Assembly (NCBI GenBank): GCA_963678705.1
Contig: OY783203.1
Coordinates: forward strand, 5,456,001 to 5,520,000
Direction: 5' to 3'
Source of the DNA: Panorpa germanica
Taxonomy: Eukaryota > Arthropoda > Insecta > Mecoptera > Panorpidae
Length of the DNA: 64,000 nucleotides
Below are positions 37,150 through 48,689 of the stretch, piece after piece. Both the position numbers and the translations under genes were made by a program. The notes beneath the pieces are model-generated. The model saw only the letters and a list, made by a program, of their open reading frames with translations, was not told the DNA's origin and did no database searches. The first letter of the stretch is position 1; each line of letters opens with the position of its first letter.

Positions 37150-37285
37150 ATACAGTGGGCGGGATCAATGATGCTTGGCAATAGACTGCTGTGCCTTTGG
37201 GTTCGTACCCCAGACAGAGTTGTATTTTCTGGGTTTGGTTGTTATCAAGTTTAATTGATTATGTATATACATATTCGTAAACATA
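37150..37285 (+). mobile_element. tRNA-derived SINE, copy 13 (5' half)
   Basis: CAGTGGGCGGGATCAATGATGC head, degenerate B-box GGGTTCGTACCCC, then TTTTCTGGGTTTGGTTGTTA and AATTGATTATG. The 3' half is missing. Confidence 0.8.
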
Positions 37286-38459
37286 TTAGCCAGAAGTAAA
37301 TAAAAATTGTCGAAATCCATATTAAATAATACGATCTATTTAACTATTTATTAACTATACCCTCTAAACATAAATCATTTACGTAAAATATGTTACTTAA
37401 TATAATTTTATTACATAAGGTAATATTTATATCTTGTGTATTGCGAGAGAGGTTCACATTTATTTTGGAGAAGATTAGAATTCAAAACTGCCTCCTTTTT
37501 GGTTTACATGTCAAATTTAATTGTATCTAATCACAATTTACTGACTAATGAGTATGGAGAGGTTAAAGAAACATGAAATTTGTATGATGTAAATTATGGG
37601 TGACTCCTTACCTGCAATATATGCCCACTTAAACGAAAAGTAGGTTTGCGAACTTTGGAACTTACTCAAATCATTCAAGAAAAGAAATTCTTGTTTAAGG
37701 ATGTTCCAGCGTGGTACTTTTTTTTTAATTTGTTTAAAAATCATTTTTCTTTACTCTCCGATTTGTTTGTGTATAATAGAAAATAGTTGGGCGTATGGAA
37801 AGTTTTACATGCTAACAATAGGAGGTGATCCTGAAAATTGCTAACTTTGTTATTAATAATCTCCGATTCTAAACGGTCAAAAATTCTGCAACTTTGGGAA
37901 TTATATAAACGTTATTCTTAGCCTATAACCAAAAATTTAAATAAAATCTATCGAAAAGTACTTTTACGCTGGAACTACCTTAATATTTATTTCTTCTATT
38001 AAACTATATAGGTCTCAAGACGGGAGCAACTCTACTCTGTAGTAATAGAACTAGATATACGGAATGCGTGTTTTTTCACCATAAAAAAACAATATATTTT
38101 CTATAAATATGTAATTTTATTCCTATTGTAAAATTTATATATAGTATTTTGTGGTAATATAAGCATGTTGCATGACATAATCATAAACACAACAATGATA
38201 ATAATGGTCGACAACGTAGCTGAGATCACTGACGTGTCGACATTTTAACGCTCAGTTATAAGTATCAGATACTTCATGTTACAGTCTACAGCCGCACATC
38301 ATATTTGAAAATGTTGATATATTTATTAGACTGTGAACCATATAAAAATATTAATACTACAACTACCGAAATTTTAACTAATTTCGTATTTTCGTTTTGT
38401 AACTACTTGTAAAATGCCGTAATGCCGTTTGGTTGCGAATTAGTAAACATAGACTTCAG

Positions 38460-38945
38460 CTAGTGTTGAAAGAAGTAATGAGGAACAACTTGAAGGTAGA
38501 TGCAAGAATGAGAGGGATAAAGTGGAAAGAAAAGTGAAGAAGGCAGATAGCGAACTCGTGAAAGTGGTGGGTAAATAAATCAGAAAGGGAGGAAAGACAA
38601 GATGGGAAAAGAGAGGAGAAGGTGATACGAAGCAAGAGGGATATCCGTGTCGAAGGTAAGAGGAAGAAAGAGAGGTACGGAAGCTGATAAAGGAAAGCGA
38701 TAAAGAAGTTCAACAACTATAGAATGAAGATAATGAAAGAAGACGAAAAGAATGCCGCAATACCTAGAAAAATAGGAGAGTAAAGAAAAGAAATCGATCG
38801 CGAGGTTTAGGCTATGGAATGAAGAAAGAGGAAGTAGGTACTGCAGTGCATAGGAAGAGAAATTATGTAGAATGTGTGGCAAGGAAGTGGAAATATTTGG
38901 GCACATTAAGAGTAGCTGTTCTTATAGGGATAGATCTTATCGATC
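38460..38945 (+). pseudogene. degenerate LINE 3' end (purine-rich, CCHC-like motif)
   Basis: A strongly purine-rich tract whose + strand near 38853-38920 reads EKLCRMCGKEVEIFGHIKSS, then C. This C-x2-C-x8-H-x5-C arrangement is typical of the C-terminal end of insect non-LTR retrotransposon reverse-transcriptase proteins (usual form CRxCGxExExxEHxxxxC). Upstream, lysine/glutamate-rich frames are broken by several stops and frame changes. No poly-A tail is obvious, and a minus-strand SINE-like scrap follows. Confidence 0.55.
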
Positions 38946-39054
38946 TATAGATACAGCAGTCTGACGTTAAGAGTATACTAGAGTTGATTTTCATATACAA
39001 ACTGCTTACAAGATAATTAAGTACACGTATGCGAATTTATATGAGAACTAGAAT

Positions 39055-39290
39055 TACTTGGAATTAGCTTGTGGCAAACTAGCAATTGTTATACTGCAAT
39101 GCAAGACAATTTCTACATGAGGAGTAGCATATAGTCTTTGGAATTATCTCGTGACAAGCTATCAAATGTGAAACTTCTATTAGAAGAAAAATTTTATGTG
39201 AGAACCTGAATTTAAATCTTGTAATTAGGTTGTGACAAGCTAGTTAGTGTGCTAGTAAAATTTCTACCTGTGTTGTTATTAGAAGTTTAC
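39055..39290 (+). repeat. three-unit minisatellite-like repeat
   Basis: Three diverged units of about 75-80 bp with TTGGAATTAGCTTGTGGCAA, TTGGAATTATCTCGTGACAA and TTGTAATTAGGTTGTGACAA starts. The first ends GCAATGCAAGACAATTTCTA, shared with 5480-5640. Confidence 0.6.
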
Positions 39291-39384
39291 AAGAATAAAA
39301 GCCGTAATTAAATCTAGTGTGTTGAAGCATCAACTGTATACAACATTATATGTAGTGTATCATCAATTTAATTGCATTTTATTA

Positions 39385-40320
39385 CCAAAAATGATAATAA
39401 TGATAACGATACTCGATGATGATGATGAGTGTAGTAATTGTCATTGTCATCCCCGATATCGAGATCAGTGTTATTAAAATTTCGTAGAATTTGATTGTTT
39501 GTTGTAAATAATTTTAAATATAGTTTCTCTCTATCGATTAGAGCGGCCTACATGCATTTTGGTTTCTGTGATATTTTATGATTTTTATCTAAAAAATATT
39601 TATAATTAGTTCTTATTTTTTCGGAACCAAAAGAAATATATTTTCTGTGTTTTATCAATGGATTCTTCCCTTTTTTATCAACTCCACTTCTTCCACTCTA
39701 TTCCTCGTTGCTAACCAACTGTGCGAGATATTGATACGATGAATTACTTGCGATGAACTAGCGTAGAACCGTTTATTCAAAAGTATATACATAAACACAT
39801 AAGCGTTTTTAGAAAATTTGATAGTGGGGACAAAAGAAATTAAAGAATCACACAAGACAATCACATTCCATTGTAGCCTATAACATATTTGTTACTCAAT
39901 CCATTCTATTTAGTGTAAATTTGGAAATTCTCTCCTGCGCGCGCCTATGCATTTGCGTTCATATAAAGAGCCTCTTTTTAGCACCTTTGTTTAAGTTAAT
40001 TTATGAACTTTATAATTCGCCGCTTTGACTGTTCATTTTAATGAGCATTCGGCAACAACAATACTTCCTAAATGAGAGGCCTAAAGTATAATTTATTATT
40101 TTATTTTTGTATTTTTGTTTTAATGTAGTTTGTAGTTATAGTATTTGGCAATGATTCCTGCATGTTACTGTATGTTACTGTCGTATTTTGTTATGGTCTG
40201 CTTGTAAAATGATAATAATGATGTGCATTTCGATGATTATGATGATGTGTAGTTAGATTAATCATCGTTATCTTCGAAAGTATCATCATAATTATTAAAA
40301 GTGTCTTCTAATATTTAATA
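39385..40320 (+). repeat. paired GAT-rich segments
   Basis: AATGATAATAATGATAACGA...GATGATGATGATGAGTGTAG at about 39389-39435 and AATGATAATAATGATGTGCA...GATGATGTGTAGTTAG at about 40208-40257 share order and words. They look like diverged copies of one repeat, about 820 bp apart. A possible start of a longer duplicated segment. Confidence 0.4.
39893..39958 (+). repeat. fragment of the GCATGGGCGT family with right end
   Basis: CATTCTATTTAGTGTAAATT followed by GCGCGCCTATGCATTTGCG, matching the interior and right end of the element at 36626. Confidence 0.5.
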
Positions 40321-40974
40321 TACTTAAAACAATGGTAAGTTTTTTTTATAAAACTGATAACACTGAATAATATTGCTTAAATGTTTTGCTAAATAATATA
40401 TTTTATACTTTTTTATTATTATTTAACATATGAATCACCTTTCTGTATCCTTTTAAATTGTGTATTGAAATCCATTAGATTTGCTTTTCAATTATGAATC
40501 TTATTAACACTTTACATAAGGGTTAATATCACAGGAAGTAAATAAGAATCATACCGGGTGTTTTTAATGTAAAAGTACTATTAATTTACAAAATAACTTT
40601 TACATTAAACATTTTTAATTTTATTTATTATTAGTTTTATTAAATAAAGGGACGAAACAAACAACATTAAGAAACTATTAAAAAACAATAAGTAATTGAT
40701 ATAAAAAAAATTTAATTTTTATTATAAAATATTACGTAAAATATTTATATAATTTCCCATGATGCAAATAATAAAATGATATATCTATATAATCAAATAA
40801 ATATAAAACATTCTCATGGGAAACATTGACAACAATCAAATATAGTAGTATTATTATACCTACCATAAAAAATGCAATAATTTTTGCGGTGATATCAACA
40901 GGTGTTGATCAGTCGACTGAGCCACCGTACTGCACCCTTAGTTTACCCTACAAATAGTTTAATACGGAATTCAG

Positions 40975-40984
40975 AGATGGCGCT
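40975..40984 (+). promoter_or_regulatory. CTCF-core-like site 1
   Basis: AGATGGCGCT, a full match to the insect CTCF core AGRKGGCGCY. It lies in otherwise AT-rich DNA 9.2 kb upstream of the abd-A start. Motif evidence only. Confidence 0.35.
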
Positions 40985-41460
40985 GCTTTACCTTGTTATA
41001 CTGGTACTGGAAATTGTAAGGGAACCGTTATATTTTCTACTACATTACATTGTGAATGTTTTTTTTTATTATTTTCTATTTTATATTTCCAAATCGTTTT
41101 GTTTCTTTTTTATTATCATTAGTAAATGATTTTATATATATTAGTTAACGTTTAAAATAAATAATAAAGTTATTTCAAATGATTGTACTAGTTTTCTTTG
41201 TTCCGTAAATCAAATAGATTTAAAATGTTTTGTATTATGTCAGTGTTTATTATTTATTAAAACAGCTAATTCTATTTAAATTAAATTTGCACAGTATAAT
41301 ATGTATAAAAATAATTATAAGTTTTGTATAATTGTAATGTAAAATTTGATTTTTAAAGTTTCTAACACCTACAGTAAAAAAGCTGAACTATTTTTTTGCA
41401 CTTACAATTTCTCTGTCTGTCATGAAAAAATGTGCAACATCAGTTAATAGTATTATTCAC

Positions 41461-41470
41461 AGATGGCGCT
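41461..41470 (+). promoter_or_regulatory. CTCF-core-like site 2
   Basis: A second exact AGATGGCGCT in the same orientation, 486 bp downstream of the first. A same-orientation pair of a 10-mer expected far less than once in this composition is notable, though a dispersed repeat could also explain it. Confidence 0.35.
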
Positions 41471-42107
41471 CCTATCACTTAGAAAATCAAATATTTGAAA
41501 CTTATAGCATATTTGAAATAAAGAGAACGTTGCAAACTTTTAAAATATATGAAAATTTAAAATTTATTTAAAAAAAATATATATATTTCATTTATTTGTA
41601 ATATTATCCTAAAATATTTAAAATTTCGCATATAGTATTGAGATAATTATGAATTAAAATATTCGAATTGAGTTTCGATTTAGAAGTATTGATTAGTTAG
41701 TTGTGATATGTTAGTACTAATAATCACCACCAGATGCCTCGTCATTTTGCTTGCAGTATTGTTTACTATCGATCGCTCTGCATTTCAGTTTCTACTATTC
41801 ACCCTGCTTTAAAGAGAAAAACTCGCACGTTTTTGCACTTTATCATTTGCTTGTTCGGCTTCACTGTTCGAGTACTTACAATATTTTGATATTTATGTAA
41901 CTTTTTGTTAGAAAAATTTATGAATAGAATAGAAAATGAGATTTACAAGGAATGAAAGGGATATATATTTTTTATATGATAATATTATATATATATATAT
42001 ATGTATATAACTTAAATTTAAATAACTTTTTTTAAATGTTTATTACTCCCAAAATCTTCCAATTACGCCATTTTGCAAGAAAGATCAGGTCTGAATAAAA
42101 TTGAATT

Positions 42108-42187
42108 TGAGACGGCATAGTGGGCGAGAGCATTAATGCTTGACACCAATCTGCTATGTCTTCAGGTTCGATCCTCGGGTCAAGACT
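42108..42187 (+). mobile_element. tRNA-derived SINE, copy 14 (tRNA head only)
   Basis: GGCATAGTGGGCGAGAGC, then CTTGACACCAATCTGCTATG and B-box CAGGTTCGATCCTCGGG. The match ends right after the B-box. Confidence 0.75.
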
Positions 42188-42479
42188 TTGTAATTTATCT
42201 AGCAAATCATACCCGAAAATGCAAAACATGAATATTACCTTACATTCATGTACTACCTTACTTAAACAAAACCTAATAATGTCTGGCCAGGTAATTTTTT
42301 TAAAAACTTTAAATTCCAAAGGAAGTGTTCCTAATATTTTATAACTCGTAAAGGAATAAATTTATGTAGTATATTGTATATTTATTTTTAATGCATGCCG
42401 CTATGGTTTTTCTTTTTTCCATTTAATCATTATTTGCAACTCATTAATTTTAAATTTAATTTAAAAAACTAATTTTATC

Positions 42480-42730
42480 TCTTCCTTTTTCTCCTCGTGT
42501 CACTCTCTGTTTCATCTCTTCGTTACTTTACCATTTCAAACTATTTATTTCTCCCTCTTTTTCCTCTCTCTCTTCTTCTTTCCTTTTTCTCTTTGTCCTT
42601 CCTCTCTGAATCTCCGCCATCGTCAGCTTCTCTATCCTTCTTTCCCTGACAAATTAAACAAACTTTCTGGTTCTAGTCTCTTTATTTCCCTTAACTACTT
42701 ACTTTCATTCTGCTCCCCTCCATTTCATGA
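42480..42730 (-). repeat. pyrimidine-rich tract (purine-rich on minus strand)
   Basis: About 250 bp of CTCTTCCTTTTTCTCC-type sequence, the reverse-strand counterpart of the window's other purine tracts. It contains GATGGCGGAGATTCAG on the minus strand. Probably a remnant of the same kind of element. Confidence 0.35.
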
Positions 42731-43060
42731 GTAAAATCGAAACAAAACTGAAAGAAGAAAAGATAAAGCAAAATAAAACAGAAAAATAAAACTTTCAGAA
42801 AATAATATCGCCTTTTGAAATTCAAACTCACTTTAATTAGGGGCATGCATTAATTACTTTATACGCAATGACAGAGTGAAATAAGTGAACAAAAATCACA
42901 GTTTATTTGCTCTTAAATAATTCATATAAATAACAAATAACATTTAAAATACAGACATTAAATTAGATTGTTCGATGAAGTCCATTTTTTCAAACATCTC
43001 CTTTTAATATTTGCTTATAATATCTTGAAATGGTACTAGCATTTGCTAAGGCCGGTCCTG

Positions 43061-43092
43061 TATATATATATATATACATATATACAGATATA
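43061..43092. repeat. TA microsatellite
   Basis: (TA)n with a CA interruption, about 30 bp. Confidence 0.85.
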
Positions 43093-44079
43093 CACCCGTA
43101 TATAATACATATAATAAATAGGTATGCTTATAGTAATTTGGTTAACATATGCTAATAGAGAGGATCATTTTGGGGTACCAAATGTAAAATGAGCAAAATG
43201 AAAATACACTTTCATTTTGGCTACATGTTTGCATAAACAGGGGTAACTCTAGGTATTTATGCATATAATTAAATTAAAATTACAGCACTACATTGCGACA
43301 TTTATTTTATAAATATTTTTATTAGCCCATCTTGTTAGAAATAATAGAATTTTCAAAAGTATCTGTTCTCTGCAGGTTCATTTATACTAATTATTATATA
43401 ATTTTACTCTATAATAATTAATATTTTGTAATTATTAAAATATATTAACTATTAGGCTACTTTTTTATCTCCTTTACCATTCAGTGGAGGCGCGAATTAT
43501 TGAGGATAAAAAGCTAGAATGTTGAAATTTGGTATATGATTCCAAATCGTTGGAAAAGGAGAATTGTTTTCATGGCATATAAGCAGTTATTTGAAATCAG
43601 AAAAAGTCTCAAAATCCTCCTGTTAATAAGTTAATTATATTATTGTAAATTATGTATTGCAAATGTTTAAAAATGTATATATTGTTATAAGTGCTAATAA
43701 CTGTTGAAAGTTGATACATTCAAATAAATATTAAAGAAAAAAAGAATTTAGTTGTAAGAAATAAATATGTATAGATTTCATTATAATCTATTATTTTCAT
43801 TCAGTCCTTTGAAATGTAGAAACCCAATGTAGCCTTTCGGCCCAAAATTGCTTAATGCGGAGCTGTACTAAACGCAGCGATCGCTTGTACAATAGCAGTG
43901 TTTTACATCCAGTATTATTGACATTGGTCATTTCCTACAGGAATAATAAGAATATTTAGTCTTTATGTGGTACAGGATATTTAACTGAATAACTAACAGA
44001 AATTAAATATTTATCCTCCAGGGTAGGTAAATTATAAATTTTAAGCATTAATGAAAGGAATATTTGAAAAAACAATGAT

Positions 44080-44236
44080 GAATACATTACGATTGTCGCT
44101 GACTGTTATGTCTTCGAGTTCGATCTCTGGATCAGAGTTATATTTTACGGGTTTGGTTGTTATTAAGTTTCATTGCTTAAGTACATACATAATCATAAAC
44201 TTATTAGGCAGTGGTGTAACCCACACTATAAAAAAG
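44080..44236 (+). mobile_element. tRNA-derived SINE, copy 15
   Basis: GACTGTTATGTCTTCGAGTT with a B-box-like GTTCGATCTC, then ACGGGTTTGGTTGTTATTAA and CTTATTAGGCAGTGGTGTAA. Lacks the A-box head and the 3' end. Confidence 0.8.
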
Positions 44237-45179
44237 AACTATATAAATTTTAGAACTCGTTTTAAAAAATTCAGATCCAGGTGTATTAATTTTTATAACA
44301 TATACAGTACATTTTAAAAGATTGCTTTAACAAATTCAGACCAAAATGTATCTTGAAAAAATTAATAACCGGTTGTTATTATAATAAGCATTTGTCTATT
44401 AAATTTGTAATAAAATTAAGAACATTTTCATCTGATATAGATTTCATAAATCTTTTAGAAATCTCTGAGAAAGTGCTGCGAAGGAAACCAGTCGCCATAA
44501 TAATTTTGTCGCGTTGTATGAATTCGTTTTGTATAACTAGTATTGATCTACATTCCAACGCCAATGCTAAATTACACGATGACATTTTCTGAAGCTATTA
44601 AAATTCTTATTGCATATTGATTTTACAAATGACGGACGCATGCTGTCATTAAATGTCAGTCACTTATGAATTACAACTTTCAACAATTAATAATATGTAA
44701 AATGAGATACAATGTAAAAGTAAGCGCCTGTGCCTGTGCAACCCAACCAAGCTGCCCAGAAGTCAGCAAATTTAAACAAGCGAACAAAGAATACTTTAAA
44801 TATAATTCCAGCACCTTGTGTCTTTTTAAGGTCCTCTACATTCTGACATTTAACAGATGTCAAGATGATATATCTCCGGTGTAAGTGGGTCGTAAATAAT
44901 TGTTTACAAACAAAATTGACAGCGTTATTTTCATAAACACACGCCAGAAAAAAAAATATTTTTCAAAGAGAAAATAATTTATTTTTATTGGTTTTTTATG
45001 GTTATTACAAAATAATAGTTTGGAAGTGTTTATCCATAATTTATTATTGGTTAATATTAATTAAATATTAAAAATACGAATTTATGTAAATTAATATATT
45101 TTTGCGTTTTATTAAATAACTTGAAATTTCTAAAATATTTTAAAGTGTTTGTTTTCAATCTGTCATCAAATTTTTCTGC

Positions 45180-45346
45180 TGGGTTCTTCTCATGTTCGAT
45201 TCTCGTACCAGCACTATATTTTAAAGATTTGCCTATTGTAGTCTAATCAGAAACTTATTAGACTACTGTTAAAGTCACTGTAGTCGGAAGCCGTAGGTGA
45301 CAGCACATATATTAGAAATACCCCAACATTAAATTAAATAAATATT
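45180..45346 (+). mobile_element. tRNA-derived SINE, copy 16
   Basis: Starts near the B-box (ATGTTCGATTCTCGTACCAG), has a diverged short middle, and ends AGCCGTAGGTGACAG...AACATTAAATTAAATA. It abuts the repeat array that begins at 45361. Confidence 0.75.
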
Positions 45347-45360
45347 TTTCTCATAAAAAA

Positions 45361-45925
45361 GGCCTTCCATAAATTTCATCACACAAATTTCATACAATTC
45401 TGATCCTTCTCCCCTCCCCACCGTCCTTGTCACATTTTGCGGAACCCTCTCCCCCCTTGGTGTAATTTCCATTAATAGTTTTTGTTTAATATTTTATTGT
45501 TCTTAAAATAAATGATCTTTTGTTTTTTTTTATTTTTTCTGGAAATTACCCCCTCTAATCCCCCTCAGCCCTTCTTTCCCTTTCGCGTGTGACGTAATTT
45601 ATTAATAACCCCATATAGTAACATAATTTGTTGAATATTGTATCCTAAATTCTCGATTCGAAGCTTGACTGTGTCACAACTTGAATGTCACAAATTTTCC
45701 TTAATAGTTTTTTTTTAAATATTTTATTTTTCTTATAATAAATTACCTTTACTTTTTTTTTGATCTCATGGAAATTTATAATTTTTTCGGGAAATTACCC
45801 CCTCTAATTCCTTCCACCCCTCCCCATCCTTACCATCGCGAGTGACGTCATTTATTAATAACCCCATGTAGTAATTTGTTGAAAATTGTACCCTAAATTC
45901 TCGATTCGAAGCCTGACTGTATATA
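45361..45925. repeat. GGCYATCCRTAAATT-family array with internal tandem duplication
   Basis: The start GGCCTTCCATAAATTTCATC belongs to the same family as 3069. The interior contains two successive units of about 220-240 bp (about 45461-45671 and 45686-45921). Each carries TTAATAGTTTTT, GGAAATTACCCCCTCTAAT, GTGACGT, TTATTAATAACCCCAT, and ATTCTCGATTCGAAGC. Confidence 0.7.
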
Positions 45926-46520
45926 TTGTGCGGTCCTGCCCGTGAATCAGTGTAGAAGTTCAGGGGCGTCGACCTCACCGTCCCATTAAAATAAGTATTG
46001 CCTTACAGACGCCCTTTCTGTCTCTTACTAATTACGTTCCTGTTTACAGTACAAGATTTACTACGTTATTAAAAGAGGAACAAAATATATAGGTGTAGTC
46101 ATTCTGTCGTGACACACCTTCAAATAAATCAAAATATTCAAATAATTGAATATTTAAATATAATACATTGAATATATTGATTTTATTTGCAAAACATAAC
46201 TGGTTAAAATTCCTTAATATCTTTTATTTTAAATGAGTTATTAATAGATTTATTTCTTAAATCAGTTCAAGGTCATATTTTTATGAAAGAGAAGATACAA
46301 ATTATTATATTATAAAAAGAGATAGTATGATATATTCTTGTGTTTATCAATATGGCGGCGGAAGTTAAATGTAAAAAAGAAGTAAAGTTCGGTATCTTAT
46401 TATGAAAATGATATGGCAATGGTATTTCTATTCACTTGTTAGATGTTACCAGTGCCGAATCAACAGCAGAACGTAAACAGCGCAGTAAGAAAACAATTAA
46501 TTGTAGCTACTTAATATGAG

Positions 46521-46690
46521 AGGTTATCCATTAATTACGCAAAAAGGTGGAACGAGGGAGAGTAGTCAAAAAGAGTGAAAAGATGTGAGAATAAGGGAAG
46601 GAGTCATTAACTTCATGACGTAACATTTAATCTAAAATTTTACTTCTAAAATAAAACAAAACCAAAGAAAAATGTAGACTTAAGAAAAAT
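46521..46690 (-). mobile_element. GGCYATCCRTAAATT-family fragment, copy D
   Basis: AGGTTATCCATTAATTACGC at the left, then a purine-rich stretch and CATGACGTAACATTTAATCT. It resembles the inverted interior of the 45361 copy. Degraded. Confidence 0.5.
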
Positions 46691-47068
46691 ATTTTATTTC
46701 AAATGAGTGGAATGAGTCATGAAATTTGAAAATAAGAAAAATATGGTACATTTCAGTACATAATTGACAGAAATACAGGGTGACAAATAGATCTTTAATT
46801 ATTACCTGTCTTTGACGTTACATTAAATAAAAACCAGCATTTTAATTTATATCAATCTTTAAATAATATGATCATTAAAAATAAGTATAAGAAAAAATTT
46901 TAATAAATATATAAAAATTATAGTTACGTAGATACGAGTATTTTCTATATCACTCGAGAAATACCCATGTGCATCCACCCAAGAAATCACAACGTACGCC
47001 TATGGTTAGCTATACAAACACATGCATATAACAGAAGGTGATACAGTAGTTTACAGGTATTAGTTAAT

Positions 47069-47078
47069 AGATGGCGCG
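47069..47078 (+). promoter_or_regulatory. CTCF-core-like site 3 (one mismatch)
   Basis: AGATGGCGCG differs from the AGRKGGCGCY core only at the last base. It lies 3.1 kb upstream of the abd-A start, in the same orientation as the two other sites. Confidence 0.25.
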
Positions 47079-47402
47079 CAGAGTAAGTTCTGCCGTTGTT
47101 TAAAGATTTTTTTTTGAGTAAATATTAAAAAGAGCTTTTTTTTTAGTTGAAACAAAATATAATTTTAATATTATTTTAACATTATTGTTTTATTATATAC
47201 TGTGGTGAATTACATGGCCTGATATAACGAGCAAGCGTTTCTGTAGTACATTGCCATAGGCCATGCATATAAAAACAAATAATATCAGTTATATTCTATA
47301 TAGTATCTATTGTTAATAATCGGTTTGAAATAATAAAAATAACAAATAACATCTTATTATCAAATTAAAGTATATTTTGTAAAGACATTTGTACCTTATT
47401 AT

Positions 47403-47935
47403 CAGTGGCGTAGCTACCGCCATATCTCCCCCCGGGCTACAAGGGCCCAAACTTCCCAGTAAACATTTTGGAGTCACTTTGACATCATATTGAAGATGCG
47501 TCATGATTTTTTTGTCATAAAAGAGTTCATTTATAGTTCAGTTTCTTACATTTTTTCATATAAAATGCCTACTTTATCGGCTACAAATGGCGAAATTACT
47601 CCACCTGTCGGAATACAAATGAAGATAAAGTTGATGCGAACTATAATTGAAGTGAAATAGTGATAGAAACGTCACTAAATAGGGCACTTCACCAACTTGT
47701 TTACTGGGTTGTGTAAGTAAAAATTCGAAAAATGTTATCCACAATCTCACTTAAACTCTTAGGCCGTACTTAGCTTAGTTCTTAGGAGTAAGTAATAACG
47801 TATAACCAATATAAAATTATTTTAATTCAAGGTGGGCGTCTTTGTACCTTTTGTGAAAAATTTTCACCCATTATTTGGGCCCCCCAACACATTTTGATAC
47901 GGGGCCCGTCTAGGGCACGCTAATTTACTACTTAT
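47403..47935 (+). mobile_element. DNA-transposon-like repeat (hAT-style ends), copy B, split by MITE
   Basis: CAGTGGCGTAGCTACCGCCA at the left, then the 254-bp MITE, then TTATCCACAATCTCACTTAA...TACGGGGCCCGTCTAGGGCA. It aligns to copy A at 14650 on both sides of the MITE. Confidence 0.7.
47455..47708 (-). mobile_element. 254-bp MITE, copy B, nested in another repeat
   Basis: Inverted relative to copy A, exactly the same length, and flanked by TT on both sides. It interrupts the repeat at 47403-47935. The uninterrupted version of that repeat at 14650-14940 gives the empty site, which confirms the insertion boundaries and a 2-bp duplication. Confidence 0.85.
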
Positions 47936-48004
47936 TATAAAATTAAAAAAATTAATACATAAATACAAATTACTACAATACATACTATTTTACAATTTTA
48001 TTAT

Positions 48005-48122
48005 TTATTTCGTTTATTTGGCATCGACTTATTTACTATGCAAAAAAAATATAATGTTCGTCCTAGAATCGAATCTGAAGACATATCAGCTCAGTCAACG
48101 TGTCAACACTACAGTACCGCAT
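48005..48122 (-). mobile_element. tRNA-derived SINE, copy 17 (internally deleted)
   Basis: Complement of the 3' end (TTTGGCATCGACTTATTTAC) joined almost directly to the complement of the body and tRNA head (CCTAGAATCGAATCTGAAGA, CAGCTCAGTCAACG). This is the SINE copy closest to abd-A on its 5' side; none is seen from here to 52.7 kb. Confidence 0.75.
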
Positions 48123-48423
48123 AGAAATGATTTACAATCCTAATATTAAATAGATATTTGTGTGTATATTTCGTGTAGCTGTCAACAAAATGTGAAGCGG
48201 ATCTTGTAGCAATACAAAAGCCTATCTAAAGTGCCTGTTAGGTTCATGACACTATGTGTAGGACATGCTTAGATTGTAGCGGAATACATTTCTATTGCCC
48301 TGTTGTCGTTGTAGTGGATATTTTCGTAGTTATGTGTTTTGTTCTATATCGAATGAATTCACGCCAACGACTGATCTAAGATTCAGATTTATTCCTTGCA
48401 GTTAACTATGATATTTGTTTCAG

Positions 48424-48457
48424 GTGACAATTGCAGGTGAATGGAGTACATCAAGTG
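48424..48457 (+). ncRNA. candidate small non-coding exon upstream of abd-A
   Basis: A TTTGTTTCAG acceptor-like sequence ends at 48423 and a strong donor GTGAGTAC begins at 48458, bracketing 34 nt that are less AT-rich than the flanks. An alternative acceptor (TTGCAG) ends at 48436. It could be a leader exon of abd-A or part of an upstream transcript on the same strand. Only the splice-like signals support it. Confidence 0.3.
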
Positions 48458-48689
48458 GTGAGTACTTTAAAATCAATATATACTTAAATCGATATATCGA
48501 GTATTGCCCTAGGTTTCAATCGAAAATAACATTAGAAACAACATAAAGAAACTATGAAGCGTTTTTAAGATATAATTCGAATATCTTTATAATTAGAATT
48601 TAATTTGATAGAAGTCCTCATGGCATGTGTTCACATACTGCACAGGTATGCGTAAAGTGATCAACCAAGTGTCGCCGACGCCGTCGCCG

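Noticed and set aside
44353-44592. 79-codon + frame and overlapping minus frame with fairly balanced composition
   Set aside because: No recognisable domain, open on both strands, and no splice or start context supporting a gene.
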